From: Rhizoclosmatium globosum
Taxonomy: Eukaryota; Chytridiomycota; Chytridiomycetes; Chytridiales; Chytriomycetaceae
Direction of reading: 5' to 3'
NCBI GenBank assembly: GCA_002104985.1
Contig: MCGO01000053.1
Location: forward strand, 1-64,000
Length of the DNA stretch: 64,000 nt
Part shown: in pieces, positions 22,401 through 35,398 of the stretch
Numbering within the stretch: the first letter of the stretch is position 1
Layout of the letters: every line of letters starts with the position of its first letter
Made by a program: the position numbers and the translations under genes
Notes under the pieces: model-generated
Seen by the model: the letters and a program-made list of their open reading frames with translations, nothing else
Databases searched by the model: none
Told to the model about the DNA's origin: nothing

Positions 22401-25334
22401 ATTGATTACGTAGAACAATTGGTGAGTGAACTTCTGAGCCATGGTGTTTAGAGAAAGCACATCGAGCAATTAGCAGATATCCATCATGCGTGATTGGATG
22501 AACACGGTGCACAGAGATGAACTAACGGGAATGTTTTCAACAACAAGAAAAAAGGCTGCGGATTCTTACATCGTGCTCTTGGTGTACATGAATCTCCGTG
22601 TATCCTTCCCGAGCCATTTTCGCATGTGTGTGCAACAAAATAGACTTTGCTGGAATAATTCCCTCATGAGCCTCCGCGTTACGATATCTTCTTGTTTCGG
22701 TCACAACGTTTAACAGCTCTGGAACAACTTCATCGTATCCTTTAACACTTCCAACTGCACAGGAAGTCATGGCAACAAGAGCCGCAGTTGGCAAAGTGTC
22801 TTCGGCAGTTCGCTTTTGGTGTGGAGTTTCGTTGTCGTGTGTACCTTGAAAATCCCAGTTCAGTCAGAAAAAACAACATTACCAAAACTTACAATCCATA
22901 AAAAGAGCATGGGTAGACGATCCCTTCACATCAACAACAATGTCGTCTCCTTCAGAAACAGGACTGAAAAATGCCGAATCCAGTGTGTGTCCCAACATAT
23001 CTAATGGGAAATATTCTTCCTTAGAAGTCAAAGAGCCTGATGATACCAGTGAGTAGTTCGTAAATCAAAGCAGGAAAACAACATCTTTACCGATCGGGGT
23101 TCCTCCATAGCGATGCACCAAACGACTCATTTCTTTTGGATCCCAGGCACTCATTGCCTCTCGAATCAACGAATTGATTCCCAACTGACTCACAAATTTA
23201 ACATCAGTTTCCTCAGAACCTGTAAACAGCTCCGCGAAAACGTAGAGATCTGGATTGATAACACGCGCGGCATCCAGTAAATATGCGGCAACGTGAATTG
23301 GAGTTGAGTGACAGTTGTCAATTCTGAAACCATGGAAGAGACGAGCCATTTTCTCAGTGTATTCCTTTTGATGAGCCCAGAGCCATGGGTTACATTCCTG
23401 TCGAAAGTTATTATTTTTTGTAAAAATCGTCTAATTGCACTTACTGGTCCATCGCCGTAACGAAGCTTCACACAATCTCCCCATGCAATAACATCTCGTC
23501 TCAAATAGGCCTTTGAGTGTGGCCCTGCAAAGTTTTGCAACGGGTCGCCGTTCCAGATCCATCCATTGTTTGCTAGACATCTTGCATCAGGATGCAGTTG
23601 ATGTGTTGCAACAGTCAATGGAAGCCGCGTAAAGTAAGTGTCAACGAATGGGTCGCTAGTTGGATAATTAGGGTAGTTTCTGCAAAAATTACTTCGACTC
23701 AACTGTTCACTGATGGGTCCTAATTTGGGGCCATGAGGATCAACTCTGAAGAATCTGGCACGGTTCCACACATTATTGATGATGGCTGCAACGTCTTCGT
23801 CGTGTTCTTTGTAGAACGGAGAATTGACTTCATTTAAAATATCCGTGTAGGTTTTGAGGACAGATTCAACGTCAGTGTTGGGGTAAATCAATCGCTCCAT
23901 GAGAGCAACAGCAGCAGCGTGTTTGACTTTTTTTGGAATCTGATCCCAAGCGTTGTGTTTGGGGACATTGCTTCTTTCTTCAAGGCAGCAGCCCAGCCAT
24001 GAAGCCCAAGAGCCTTAAAGGATTCATCCACTTTAGAGGTAGTGTTCTCACGTGCAGTCCACAATTTTTTAAATTCAGCAACAGAATTCGCAACGTTGAC
24101 GACATAAAATTCCCATAATCTCAAACGCGGGAGTACAGTGTCTTTGAACAAGTTCATAATTTGAGTCAAATGTTCTTCAGTTCGCAGAGCAAGTGGAATT
24201 CCTGCTTTCGTGAGGTCCTTCCAAAGGCCCATAATGGCTTCATCCAGTTCAAACGCCGATCGGAGGTGAGGAGCAGTTTCCAGATTATAACCTGACGGGG
24301 AATTGTACGTGAGCACATAGAGTCGGAAGTTTCGTTTGATTTTTACCAGCTTCTGGATGCTCTTGAAGCCAAGCACTGTTATGGGCCGTGTGATTCCAGA
24401 CAACATCAGTTATACTCAGAATTCCGTACTCACTGTGTGCCAATTTAAGAATGTCACCAAGCTTCTTTTCGCGAATTTTTTCGTCCAAATGCCTATCAGA
24501 TCCAAAGAGATCGTAGGAGAGAGAAAGCTGATCATAGATGGAGTATGGAGAATTCGAGTCACCACGAGTGTTCAATGGAGCATAGTGAATCATGTTGTAT
24601 CCAGACTCGGCAAAAGATTCAAAGTAGGCAGGCCATTTGTCTACCACAGGCATCCTGTCATGGTGTCAGAGTCATGGTGATGGAATCCGGGAAACACGAT
24701 AACGATAACATAGATTAGAACAAGGAAAAGGCACTCACCACTTAGGAATGACTGTCAGGACACATACAGCGTCCAATGGCAATAAAATGTCTTTTTGATC
24801 GTTTGCATCTTTCTTGATTGATTTGTTTGGCACGGTCAATCGCGGGTCGACAACCACAAAGCCCGAAGTCCCACGCGTCCCGTCCTTCCCCTGCACAAAA
24901 TACTCAAAGACGCCCGGCGAATCCATCGACAATTCAACGACAAAGTCGCCGTTGTTTGTCGATTCGAAGGGACGCGCGTGGAACAACGAGCGCTTGAACG
25001 TTGTGCTTTTGGTTTGAAGTCAGTCATTCGATACAACAAACAAAGAAACAAAGAAACAAACCCGTGCGTGACGTGGTTCGAGTGCAGCGCCGGTGTCGCC
25101 GAGGCCACGCGCGAACCAGAAGTGATTACAAAGCGCAGACGATACGGATTCGATGCGAGTGGCGGCGGAAGACGCACGTACTTCAACGGGAAACGAGGCG
25201 GTTAGGCGGTAGGCGAGTCTGGGCCAGGTGCTGCTCGACTGACTCACCTTCTTGCGCTCAGAGGGCGATCCATCCGTCTCGAGCCGGATTTGGAATGTCA
25301 CCCCAGGCATTTTGGTCATTCTTTTGGAAACCAC
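19418..25334 (-). CDS. Glycogen debranching enzyme (4-alpha-glucanotransferase / amylo-1,6-glucosidase)
   Basis: A full-length two-activity debranching enzyme in more than ten exons, with three in-frame ATGs near 25308-25334. The N-terminal transferase half has [11 protein letters not shown], the nucleophile region [12 protein letters not shown] and the acid region [14 protein letters not shown]. The C-terminal glucosidase half has [42 protein letters not shown] (read without the space) and the closing [16 protein letters not shown]. It shifts short glucan stubs and removes the branch glucose so phosphorylase can continue, in the cytosol. Visible introns include 23978-24051 (gtgaga...gaag). 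The start faces the SMP gene, about 110 bp away. Hexokinase elsewhere in the window serves the same glucose metabolism. Confidence 0.96.
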
Positions 25335-25447
25335 AATTCAAACAGCATAGCACAAAACGCGCACATCTGTACATATTATTGTTTATACTTCAAGTCTTCC
25401 AAGTTTGATGGTTGTGTCCAACCACTAGGAGATTTACATTCAAACTG

Positions 25448-28400
25448 ATGTTTCCTTTCTGGCTGCCACCACCCATACTCGGATACCTTATTGTATTTAG
25501 CGCTGGATGCATATTTACTCTTCTTGCACTGGGAGTTACTCTGATACTGTTCGTCCGATACTCCTCAACCTCAACGTTGAAAGGAACTTCACCAAAACAT
25601 ATTGGGCCTGTCACTTCCAAACCCAGACTTTCTCAGACTCACGCAAAGACACACAAGTCGCTGGAATTGGATAATGACGGTGAATATGATCCAGATTTAG
25701 GAAAAGTTGGCTGGATACGATTCTCAAGCGAACCTCTCACTATTGACCAACTATACATGGATAGTTCTGGAAATGATACCATCTATTTTCTTGGTGGAAT
25801 TGGATCTGATAGGAAAACGAGTGGTGGCGAAGCCTTCGCAGGAGCGGAGGTTGTTGCAGCGAACCACAGAACCTACCTCAACTCGTTCAACTTTGTGTGG
25901 AAGTTTGCTATTTATGTCGGAGATGCTGCACTTCAAACTTCAAATTATTTAGTATCGCGTTTCACGGGAGAAGATTTGGCACCACTTCCTGAAATTGCAA
26001 ACGAGAGCACCAAACATCGCGAACCTTTCATAGCTCCTTGGCGTGACGTGTTTGCTGTATTAAAAAACGACAGCCTGTTTTTGTACTCTTCTGATGAGAA
26101 AATGACGTGCCTGGATGTTATACAACTTTCTGAATGTGAAGTCTCTTTAAATGCAGTAAGTATATACAATATCATTATCCAAATAATATTTGAATAGCCG
26201 AACGTCCCGGATCATGAAATCTATCAACGACATTTACCTTTATCATTGAATCTTGTGAGCATCTTGGCAGCGAAGCACCAAGGCCCGTTCATTTATTGTA
26301 TTCTCTCACCAACTCGGACAAAGAAGACTGGTATCTGCTACTCCGCCGAGCTTCACTGTCGAACTATTCTATCCACAACAACATTTCACCCACTTCAGTT
26401 GCATCTACAGCAATATCCATATCACAAATACAAGAAAACTACATCTGCTCCATGAAAAAATTGACGTCATCCATCGCAATCGACGACCCAGCATCAGCTT
26501 GGATCAACGCCTTCCTCGGACGTATCTTCGTCGGGTTCCATTCAAACCCTAGAATCAAAGCATACCTCATACAAAAGCTTTCACGCCGCGGCACAAAATC
26601 ATTCGACACTGGGTTCCTAAGCGATATCGTCATCTCAGACTTGAATATCGGCGACTCCCTCCCAATCCTATCCAGCCCCCGTCTCGTAAGTTTCTCTCTT
26701 GATGGAGACTTAATCCTAGACCTGAATTTAAACTACACGGGTGGAATCCGAGTTGAAGCCGCGACAGTCGCAACAATCAGCGTATCGACATTAAACCTGC
26801 AACCCTTTTCTATTCCACTGGTTTTGGCCATCAAGATCAACCATATCCACGCAACTATCCGCTGAAAATCAAACCGTTCCATGAATCTTCGAGAGTTTGG
26901 GTCGGACTTCATCCAAATCTTGATATTGGAATACAAGTTGATCCTGTGATCAGTAACCGGTTGATTACGCTGAATATGGTGAATCAAGTGATTGAAAAGA
27001 GGGTGAAAGATGCTTTGAACGAGTTTATTGTCTTGCCGAATATGGATGATTTTGGGTTCTGGCCTGGTGGGGGCAAAGGGGTTTCTTCTGGGATGGAGCT
27101 GATGAAACTTGTCGAAGTTGAGACTACTGTCAGTGATGGAGGTGATAAGTTACCAGAACCTACTCTTCGACGATTTCCGATCCAGTTAGAGCCAGTGAAG
27201 GCACTCAAGAACGCGACAAGAGGCGGCGAATGAAACCCCTGAATTATTTCCACCGAAAGTTGAACCCGAATGCGACGGTGCCAGTGGGATTTCTTCCAGC
27301 TCTACCAGAAAAGCCAAAGGTTCTCACAGGTGGTATTGTAATTGATGAACCAGCAGCTGACTCTGATGATGCAATCTTGTACGCCGCTTTCAAACAACAA
27401 GCTCAATCCATGAAGCTTTCCGTGGTAGGCGGCCCACTAGAAGCTACATACAGCACCATCAGCTAGCCAAAGAGTAATTATGAGTCGGAGACAGACAGTA
27501 TTTATGCCCAGGACTATTTTGAAAACCATGCGTCTTCTTTGATGACCTCGATCCAGATGATATAAGAGCCACAGAAAAGAATTTTACATCTCGAAAATCA
27601 GCATTTGAATTCGCCGGAAGAATCGCCGAACTCGCTGGAAAAAAATCGAGGGAATACCGAGTCAAGCAAATTACCCGAACCCTCGCGCGAACAGCTGTTT
27701 TGGCCGCAGATATTGGTTTGAGTTATTTGGGATACAGAAGAGTCGAAGTCGAACCTGTCAAGTCCAAAATGGCAACAACCTTACCGGAGTCGATGTCAAG
27801 TTTCGGACTAAAAAGCAGGAGTGGGCCTTTATTGATACGAAATAGAAGTCCCGTACCAAGCATACCGGACAGCGTGGACTTTTATGAAGAGAATGATTCG
27901 GATTCAACATTTGATCGAGCAATGTCAAATTCAACATCTTCAAGCAGTATGGAATCCAAAACATATAAACAATGTATACTTCCAAACCGGTCGGATTATC
28001 CACGAAATCTAGTATTCTTGATATTTTGGTAAGTTACAGCTAGTGTTATCAACTTTTTTTTCAACAACTCAATCAGGGAATTGAAATCAAAACATCGTCT
28101 CCCGTAGTAGAACGAAAAGATATGAAATTAAGCCTTGGCGAAAGTCAAAATCAAGAGATACGATAGAAACTTATCGCCATGAAGTTAGTACGGCTGTTGA
28201 GTCAAAGCCTAGTCTGAGATTCCAAAGCGATCCAACTTTAAGTGCCCAGCTGCAGTTTTATCCACACACAGATGCTTCAACTTCAAGGAACTTAAAATTT
28301 TCGAGCCATGATAATCGCAACAGTGATGCTGACGCTCCCCATAATCATCCAAGAATAAGCTCTAAACCTCAATCTCTCTCAAAAGCATCTGTTGTAGGAG

Positions 28401-28705
28401 ACCTATCTATTCGAAATTCATGTGCCATAATTTCATGTCCTGATGCCAGCGATCATGACGAAATTGTTGTACCTACTTCTAGTTTGAGAACTGAAGTGAT
28501 GTCAGACTTAATGCAAGTAATTCAGCCCAATGCTGGTTTCGTCAACAGTGACAATTACTACGATTCTATGGAGAGCAAAGGCTCAGCTTTGAGATATTCT
28601 GCAATTGATTTGAAGGAGAAAAACAGCGATGAGGAACCTGTGGAACCTATGGAACCTGTTTGCAGTTATTTTGGAGACGAATACGAAACGCGTGCCGTAG
28701 AATAA
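25448..28705 (+). CDS. NVJ2/TEX2-like SMP-domain lipid-transfer protein, frame-disrupted
   Basis: The N-terminus (25448) is MFPFWLPPP followed by one transmembrane helix, then a PH-like region ending TNSDKEDWYLLLRRAS. An SMP domain follows (about 26455-27110): AWINAFLGRIFVGFHSNP, LSDIVISDLNIGDSLPIL, LDLNLNYTGGIRVE and later VDPVISNRLITLNMV. This TM-PH-SMP order is that of yeast Nvj2 and animal TEX2, which move lipids at ER contact sites. A Ser-rich tail runs to 28705. One clear intron lies at about 26156-26197 and another at about 28030-28076. The frame must change at about 26220-26265, at 26865, near 27233, near 27470-27540, near 27960 and near 28110, and no normal-sized intron explains these. 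It is either a decaying gene or a poorly assembled one. Confidence 0.8.
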
Positions 28706-28755
28706 AAAGTCACAGAAAATATTTATCAAAATCTAACAAAAAGCAAGATGGACAT

Positions 28756-31700
28756 CTACTGGTTCTCTTTTCGCATCTTTGCAACCGCTGCCTCTGTTGT
28801 ATCGGCGTTCTTGAGTCGTTGCTCATGCTCCATCATTAGCATTGCTATACGAAGTTTCATGTCTTCGAACTCAGCTATGATTCCGTGAAAATCGTTGTAG
28901 GTCTGATATGTATGTGATAAGTGCAAAATTCACTGGGTTTTGGACTACAAACCAAACGATACAGGACTGATGGAGATGTTGCTTGCACCGTCGCAGTTCT
29001 CAGAATCTTGGCTATCAGCGCAATTTCTATAAGAAGGTATAAGTCCCTTGCTGACGAAGACGTGATATTCATACCTCCAAAATATGCACCGTCAAAGAGC
29101 GTAACGACTCTCCGACCATTTACGAAAACGTTCACTGCACCAGATAAAATAAAGTACATATCAAATCCATAATCGCCTTGTTTTGTGACATAATCGTTCT
29201 TGACATAGTACTGAGCATGACAAGCACTGGCAAGCCGGGCGAAAAAGATATCGTCTCGTCCATCGTTCATCTGTCGTCTCAAGAATGGAACTCGCTCAAG
29301 CAGAGCTCTTGTGTTTTGGACGGAGATTTCCTAGATTTGATATCAGCTTCCATTTATATCAGTACGTGAAAGTATTACCGTTCTCAATGATTCGTTCATT
29401 TCCAGTAGAAGAGCTTCTTCCTCAAAATACTTTCCTCGGTATTTTGTCTCGTAATAGCTGAATATTTTCACTTGTGTTTCAGGATTGAGGTTCTTCCACT
29501 TCACATAGTCTCCAAGTTCCTCCATTTTCTGAGTATATAATCGACCAGATGGATTGATACTCATGGTTGCTGAAGAAATGGCTCCGATGAAAACGGCATA
29601 TAGAACTGCGGACATCACCACATAAAAGGCTTGAACGAGTTGTTCTGTTGCCGTGTGGGGACTAAATTATGTTTTAGAAACGTTTAGAAAAGAGGTATTA
29701 ACTTTACCCAAAGGCACTGGGGAACATATTTCCAACGGCTTTGTAAAATGTGAATGCATATACTTCAAACACGCCAGCTCCATCAAATCCAGCCCAAATT
29801 TCTTGCCATCCAATGAATCCAGTAATTTTTCCAAAATAGTATATTGAGCAGGCATTAAAATGCAAGAAGAAAATCATTGCAATCAAAATTGGGATGATTT
29901 CAGATACAGAAAAACCAGCAGCCTTATTAAATTGTGCTTTGAACCTTGTCAACAAGGCACATCTTGAGCTTAGCTTGCTGAGCTTATAAAGACGGATCAG
30001 ACGGATTAAAAACAGTAAGGGGCCATAGTTCCAATGTGAAAAAATAATTTCGAATGGAATCTAACATATTATCTAGTTAAGTTTAGAAAGAAGGAGCGGC
30101 ATCTTACAATAGGAACAACTTCAATCATGATCAGTATCAAATCACTTCGCTGTCTTACCCACTGTCGCAAAAGTGGGCGGTGTATTTCATATTCTCGAAG
30201 AGTATACATTGAGTTCAGTGTGGAGCTTGGTGGATGAGGTGTGGCAAGAAGAATCGCACTGTCTATGCAGTACACGACGGTCATAATTATGGAAAAGGAG
30301 AACGTTTCTTCAATAGAGTGACGAGAGATTGAAACGAGGAATGGAATGAACCACAAGAATATCAAATAGACTCCTGTGTATCAGAAAGTCAGTTTCTGAT
30401 TTAAATTGTGTGAAACACATACCACACAAAACAAGGTCCCAGACGGTGTTAAAAAATGACTTTGGATGCAAGCCATTTTCAATAAATGTAATGTTTTCCA
30501 CATCATTCACGTCAAATTGATCAAAATCTACAGGTTCACCTTTGCTGTCATATGCAGGCAACTGAAATACTATTAAGAACCAACTTTGAACTTGAGCAGT
30601 AACAGTTTCTTGGTTTGGAAGAGGAGGAACTGGAGGCTCCTTCAAACTGAGGTTGGATTCCTTTTTGATCGTTGTATTTGATCTAGTTACATTTCTCGTA
30701 CTCTTTGCGCTGCGTATGGATTGTTGACTTCTAGCTGGAGTCTCATTATCGGGAATCTGTAATGGCTGTCCCGCCAATTTCGATGGTCCTTTGTCCGATG
30801 ATGCTCGTTGCAAAATGTTGCTTGAATTAGACGGAGACTTTATACTACTCTGTCTGCTTCCTTCGAAGTCTGCTTCAGTTATAGTCTCGAAACGGGGCGA
30901 TACAGGATGTGCAACTTGTCGTCCCAAAGAAAGGAAACCAGTCTGAAGTGTGGTGCCTTCAGGTTGGCAAAAATCAATTATAGTTGAATTTTCTCCTATA
31001 ACAACAGTGGGAGGAGAAAATTCATCAAACATGCTGGTGTCTGCATCATCGTAATCAAAGTCGTTTCTATTCTGTATATCGTCAGTGTATTCCCTAGAGT
31101 CTGGTAGAAAAGACTGATTCGATGTGTATTGGCTCATGTTTGGTTTTTTGTTTTCAAGCAGTAATTTGTCCATAGTAGGGGGTGCTGCAGAAATAGCTTT
31201 TGTGGAACCCGCTTTTATAGAGCTTGATGTTATAGAATTTGGAATAGATTGTATTGAAGCTCGACGCGGCTTAATAAGTGATTCAGTTGCTCCATCCGCT
31301 TTCTCTGTATTCACTGATTGTCGAGAAAGGTTTCTGGATATCGTTGCAAATGTTACAGCCAGTCCGCTAGTTTGTTGCATTGAAGTGCGGTGTACTTTCT
31401 TTGCAGTTAACTTTCGCAGTAAGTTGTCGCGTTCTTCCGGTCCAGTTGATCCAGCCAATCCAAATCCTCCACCTTGTTCAGATCCACGCCGGTGTTTTTC
31501 GTCTTTGTCTTTCAAAAATACGTTCTTTGTTTTGACGGTGTTAAAGCGATTCATGAGAGAGAATCCACTTTGAGAGATGCTGTTGCTGCTGTCAAAGCTT
31601 CGAAGTTGCGCGGGTCTACCAGCACCACCACTAAATATAGCAAGGTCTTGTGACCCGTTTGCATCGGCTTCGGCTTCGTAATCATCAGCAGTCCATCTTA

Positions 31701-32001
31701 TTCCTAAATCGGCTGATGTATCGCGAACGCCATGAGGCTTTTTAACTGAGGAGTTCACTGACAGTGATGCTGGAGGAAGTGGCGACGATGAAATACCAGC
31801 TGGAGAACCTCCATCTGTATTTCTATGTTAAATAACTTTGGAACTTGCCAAAAGCCTATCACCTTTCTTTGTGTTTTCTATTAGAACGTTTTCAAGGAAC
31901 TTCAAGCGGGACAACAGTGACTCGTGATTCTTCGTGCTCTCTTTTATCACCGCTTGCACGGTCGTGAGTAGATTTTGGTGAAGGTCGAAACTGGAAGCCA
32001 T
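28756..32001 (-). CDS. Cyclic-nucleotide-gated ion channel CNG1
   Basis: It starts MASSFDLHQNLLTT (32001). A long disordered Ser-rich N-terminus precedes a short HCN/EAG-style pre-S1 block (FIENGLHPKSFFNTVWDL), six membrane helices, a pore and a C-linker (VKWKNLNPETQVKIFSYYETK). The cyclic-nucleotide-binding domain ends the protein: MYFILSGAVNVFVNG, then GEIALIAKILRTATVQA, with the Arg that binds the cyclic phosphate. S4 carries regularly spaced Arg/Lys (LFLIRLIRLYKLSKLSSR). The pore reads AVGNMFPSAFG instead of the usual T-x-G-Y-G. Zoosporic fungi use such channels downstream of guanylyl cyclase in zoospore signalling, e.g. Blastocladiella. The reading frame appears intact across all introns. 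Confidence 0.92.
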
Positions 32002-32121
32002 GTTTCGTGCGTCGTTTCAAAGAGATTTGCAAAGTGCTGCACTGAATGGAATTACGTAAATCCCAAACCAAATCGCACCCAAAAATTCTATCACGCAACG
32101 TCTTTATTTCTAAAATTCACG

Positions 32122-33300
32122 TTACTGTTTCTTATCAAAGTGAGCTTTCATCTGTGCGTCAAGATAAACGAATTAGTTGGATGATTATTCTCCAAAACAA
32201 ACAACCAACCTTATCTCCAAATGCGACCATACAAACCGTCAACCAAACTGAGAGCCCAACCCGTGGAGTCACTCCACGATAGAAACCAAGAATTCCATTT
32301 TGCTTGTAAATCCACTTTGCTGCAGTCCCAATCGTCATTTTCTCAGGACGCCCCTCCATCTTCAACTGACTCTGCATTTCAATACGAATAACTTCAATCG
32401 GCTGGTTCCAGCACGACAAAGCCCCACCCAACGATGATGCAGCAATCTTTTCCAAATCAGTCAACTTGCGCGTCTTGTCTTTTCCCTTGATCAAGTCTTC
32501 TGCAATACGGGATAATCCGAACCGGGATCCCCAGTTTGTGCATTGACGAAGGGCGACGGCGTTCACACCCTTGTTGATTCCACGAATTCCTTCGCGCTTG
32601 AAGATTTCAGTCGCGACTTGGATAGTGGACTTTTGTGGTCCTGAGCCGCTTTTGTGACGGGTTACTTCGACCGTCTGTTTGTGTGTTTAGTTTGAGCGCC
32701 GAAGAGGAAGTTGCTAGGGTAATGTTTACCTTCATAAAGGTACAGAAACCCATGGTCGTGTACGCCTGGCAGATACCACCTCCCATTCCTCCAAGAATAC
32801 CAGCAACTGGAACAGATGCTCCGAGGACTCTGAATTGGTATTCAAGCTCAGACACGGCAAACATCAAGACAGCTCCCTTAGTTGATGCTTCAATCCAACC
32901 CCAAGGTATCTGAAAAAGTCGTTATAAGATTGCGATAATGAAGTATCGTTGTTAATTATACCAATCCTTGGTAAAAGCCAAAGATACCGCCTCGGGACCA
33001 AACCGTCGCAATCGATTGAGCCATGGTCTGCCTCTATTGGCAGCCATTTGTGTCTTGATGACTTCGAATGGTTGTCCCAGAGTAGAGATCTCAAACATAT
33101 TCAGAGCTCTGAAGTTTGGTTAGACTCACTTGACGTGACAGCACTTCAAGTCCAACTCACCCTCCGATCAGCAAGTTCTGGAACTTGATTGGTTTCTTCT
33201 TGAGAGGAGCATTTGGGTCTACAGGGTTGTATCGATGGCCATCTTGGTTTAGCGCGATGTCAAGATTTGGAGTGAGATTGCGTTTTTCAAGAGCGATAAG
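32122..33300 (-). CDS. Mitochondrial citrate/oxoglutarate carrier YHM2
   Basis: Three mitochondrial-carrier repeats can be followed: [31 protein letters not shown] with [18 protein letters not shown], and the last with [16 protein letters not shown] and [16 protein letters not shown]. Blocks such as [13 protein letters not shown] and [11 protein letters not shown] are almost as in yeast Yhm2, which exchanges citrate for oxoglutarate across the inner membrane and also binds mtDNA. The last exon is tiny (about 32122-32150, MKAHFDKKQ). The N-terminal exon opens upstream to a stop without an in-frame ATG, so the true start was not found. Only about 65 bp separate it from the stop of the DUF726 gene. 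Confidence 0.9.
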
Positions 33301-33367
33301 ATCCAAAGAAGTCAATGAAGTACACAATATATCTATTTAATGCATGAAAAGTATAATTGGCTCAAAA

Positions 33368-35398
33368 CTATTTTCCACCTTTAAACCATCCCATTACTCC
33401 CCCAACCGAGGAGCCTCCAGTTTCATCAAATGCTTCCTGTTTGACTGCCAAATCCATGTCCCGAATCCATTCATCCTTAAATCTAATTTTGGCTTCTTGG
33501 ACATCTGCATCAAACTTTGCTTTCGCGAATACCCTCGCCTCCCGTTCGTCGCCTTTCTGAACTCCATCAAAGCCAATCTTTTCCAAAACCTTGCCCAGTC
33601 CCAAATAGTAGTCCCCATGATCTTCAACAATTCCGTCTAAACAGACACTTTCAATACCAGGTACATCCTTGACAGCACCCATACCCGCCACTTCACCCCA
33701 CCACGCCTTTGTCTTGTTCCTAAACACCATCGCCAACACAGAATCCGCACTCAAATACGCATTTACAACACGCCCCGTAACAACTTCAGCGATAGATTCC
33801 CATTCTCCTTGCTGTGGCACAACAGGACACCCAATCAAAACAACCTGATCTACAAGAGACTGCACACGCCCAGCAACCACAGCTGCATCAGTACCATTTC
33901 GACGTCCACGTCGTCCCAACTCCAAAATAGCTTCGTAAATCACGACAGCACCCAACGAGAATCCAATCAGCGTGACAGGCCGTCCACCTTGAACGCGTGA
34001 TTCCAACGCGTCCGCGAGTAAGTAGCCAGCATTTCCGGCCTTTTCGAGGGCAGCGTTCCATGGCTTGTCAATGAGGTACTGCAACCGATGTGTCCATAAG
34101 GGACCTTTCATTGCATTAACGAGTTGTGTTGTTTTACCGTGTTTTTGGACGAGTGTAGATGTGGTGTGATGAAAGAGTGTGATTGCGGCGCCGAGAGTTG
34201 AGAGGGTTGGTGATTCGTAGAGGAGGGTGAATGGGTCGCCGTATGGGGTTGGTGAGTTTGTGAGTGCAGTGAATGGAAGCAAGACTTCTTCTGCAGGGGA
34301 TGCAGGGGAAGTGCTTATAAAGCCTGGTATTGTGACAAGGACGTTCATTTGTCGAGGATATTCGGGAGGCGCAGCCACGTCAGTGTGGTTGGAATCATGG
34401 TCTTTCGATTTACAGGACGAAGTTTCGACGACGGGAGTGGGAGGTGTTGGCGATACAAATTCAAATTCTGAGATACCTCGCGTCTTTTTCATGACTTTAA
34501 AGCCAGACATTCCTTTTGTGCAATGTTGTTCAGCCCAGCTGTTTTTCAAGGACGAACTCTACTAACCTCCAGCAGTAACTGCACCTCCTGTAGCAAATAA
34601 AGCAACGCCAGTAGATCCAAGTCCAACAGCAGCTGTTCCTCCACAGTGAACAGCATGGGCAGATGTGAACACTCCAGCTACAGCTGGACCTGCAAGACCT
34701 GCAGTGGCTCCAATCAACACTCCACCAGCTGTAAATAAGATAATTAATTTCATGTTGTAAGAAACGGGTACAGAATTACCGATGGTTGCAAGAGCAATAT
34801 ACGCCACTCGTTTGACTGAATCCTCCTTGTTCCGTTTCTCGACACCTTCCTTGCTTCCGGGCACCACAGCTCTAGCACCGTCCAAGCCAAGCATATCGCG
34901 GACTTCGTTCTCGACACGAACGACAGCGATGTGGTTGACGCCAAGGGTGCGAGCAACCTCAAACAAGATCGCCCTCGACCGAGCATCGTAGACACCGCTG
35001 TTCCCGCTGACCGACAGAATAAACAGATGCGCCACGATCGTTTCTCTGATGTTTTCCTCCTTTGAAAGCGAGGTTCTTGTTTGACTTTGCACAAGGTCGT
35101 GCACCAAGTCACCCGGAACAAGACCCGCCCGCGGATCGCCGAGTCGCCGAAGCATCGCCGCCTCGTCGTCCGAAAGCCCGAGAAACGCCGCGAGATGTCC
35201 GCCGAGAAGCCCCGAAAACCCGGCGAAGGCCGACGAGAACGACGGCGAACGCATCCGATCCCGCGCCAAAGTATCCGCAATCAGCGACACAACTGCACAG
35301 TACGCAACCTTCTGTCCTTCGCCAAAGAGCTGCTGCATCCGCTCGACTTCGGAAGTGCCTGTGTGATACTGCATTGCTTCCTTTGAACTCTGGATCAA
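33368..35398 (-). CDS. DUF726/TMCO4-family membrane hydrolase
   Basis: Alpha/beta-hydrolase domain of the DUF726 family: the nucleophile block is VTLIGFSLGAVVIYEAI, followed by VVLIGCPV and LSADSVLAMVFR. The N-terminal half is helical. The Gly/Ala-rich hydrophobic stretch GVLIGATAGLAGPAVAG is the family membrane segment. Two introns are supported: one near 34740-34785 (gtaatt...acag), and a 54-bp intron at about 34505-34558 (gttagt...aaag) that joins TAGG to MSGFKVMKKTRG. The safest start is the ATG at 35374. The region 34900-35330 is GC-rich. The animal homologue TMCO4 has no settled role. The His of the catalytic triad is probably in the C-terminal EDHGDYYLG block. Confidence 0.88.

Noticed and set aside
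23978..24051. Frameshift in the debranching enzyme
   Set aside because: A 74-bp intron with gtgaga donor and gaag acceptor restores the conserved [13 protein letters not shown] frame.
34505..34558. Two separate genes in the DUF726 locus
   Set aside because: A 54-bp gttagt...aaag intron joins both parts exactly at the family's conserved G-x-K-M-x-K-R-T region.
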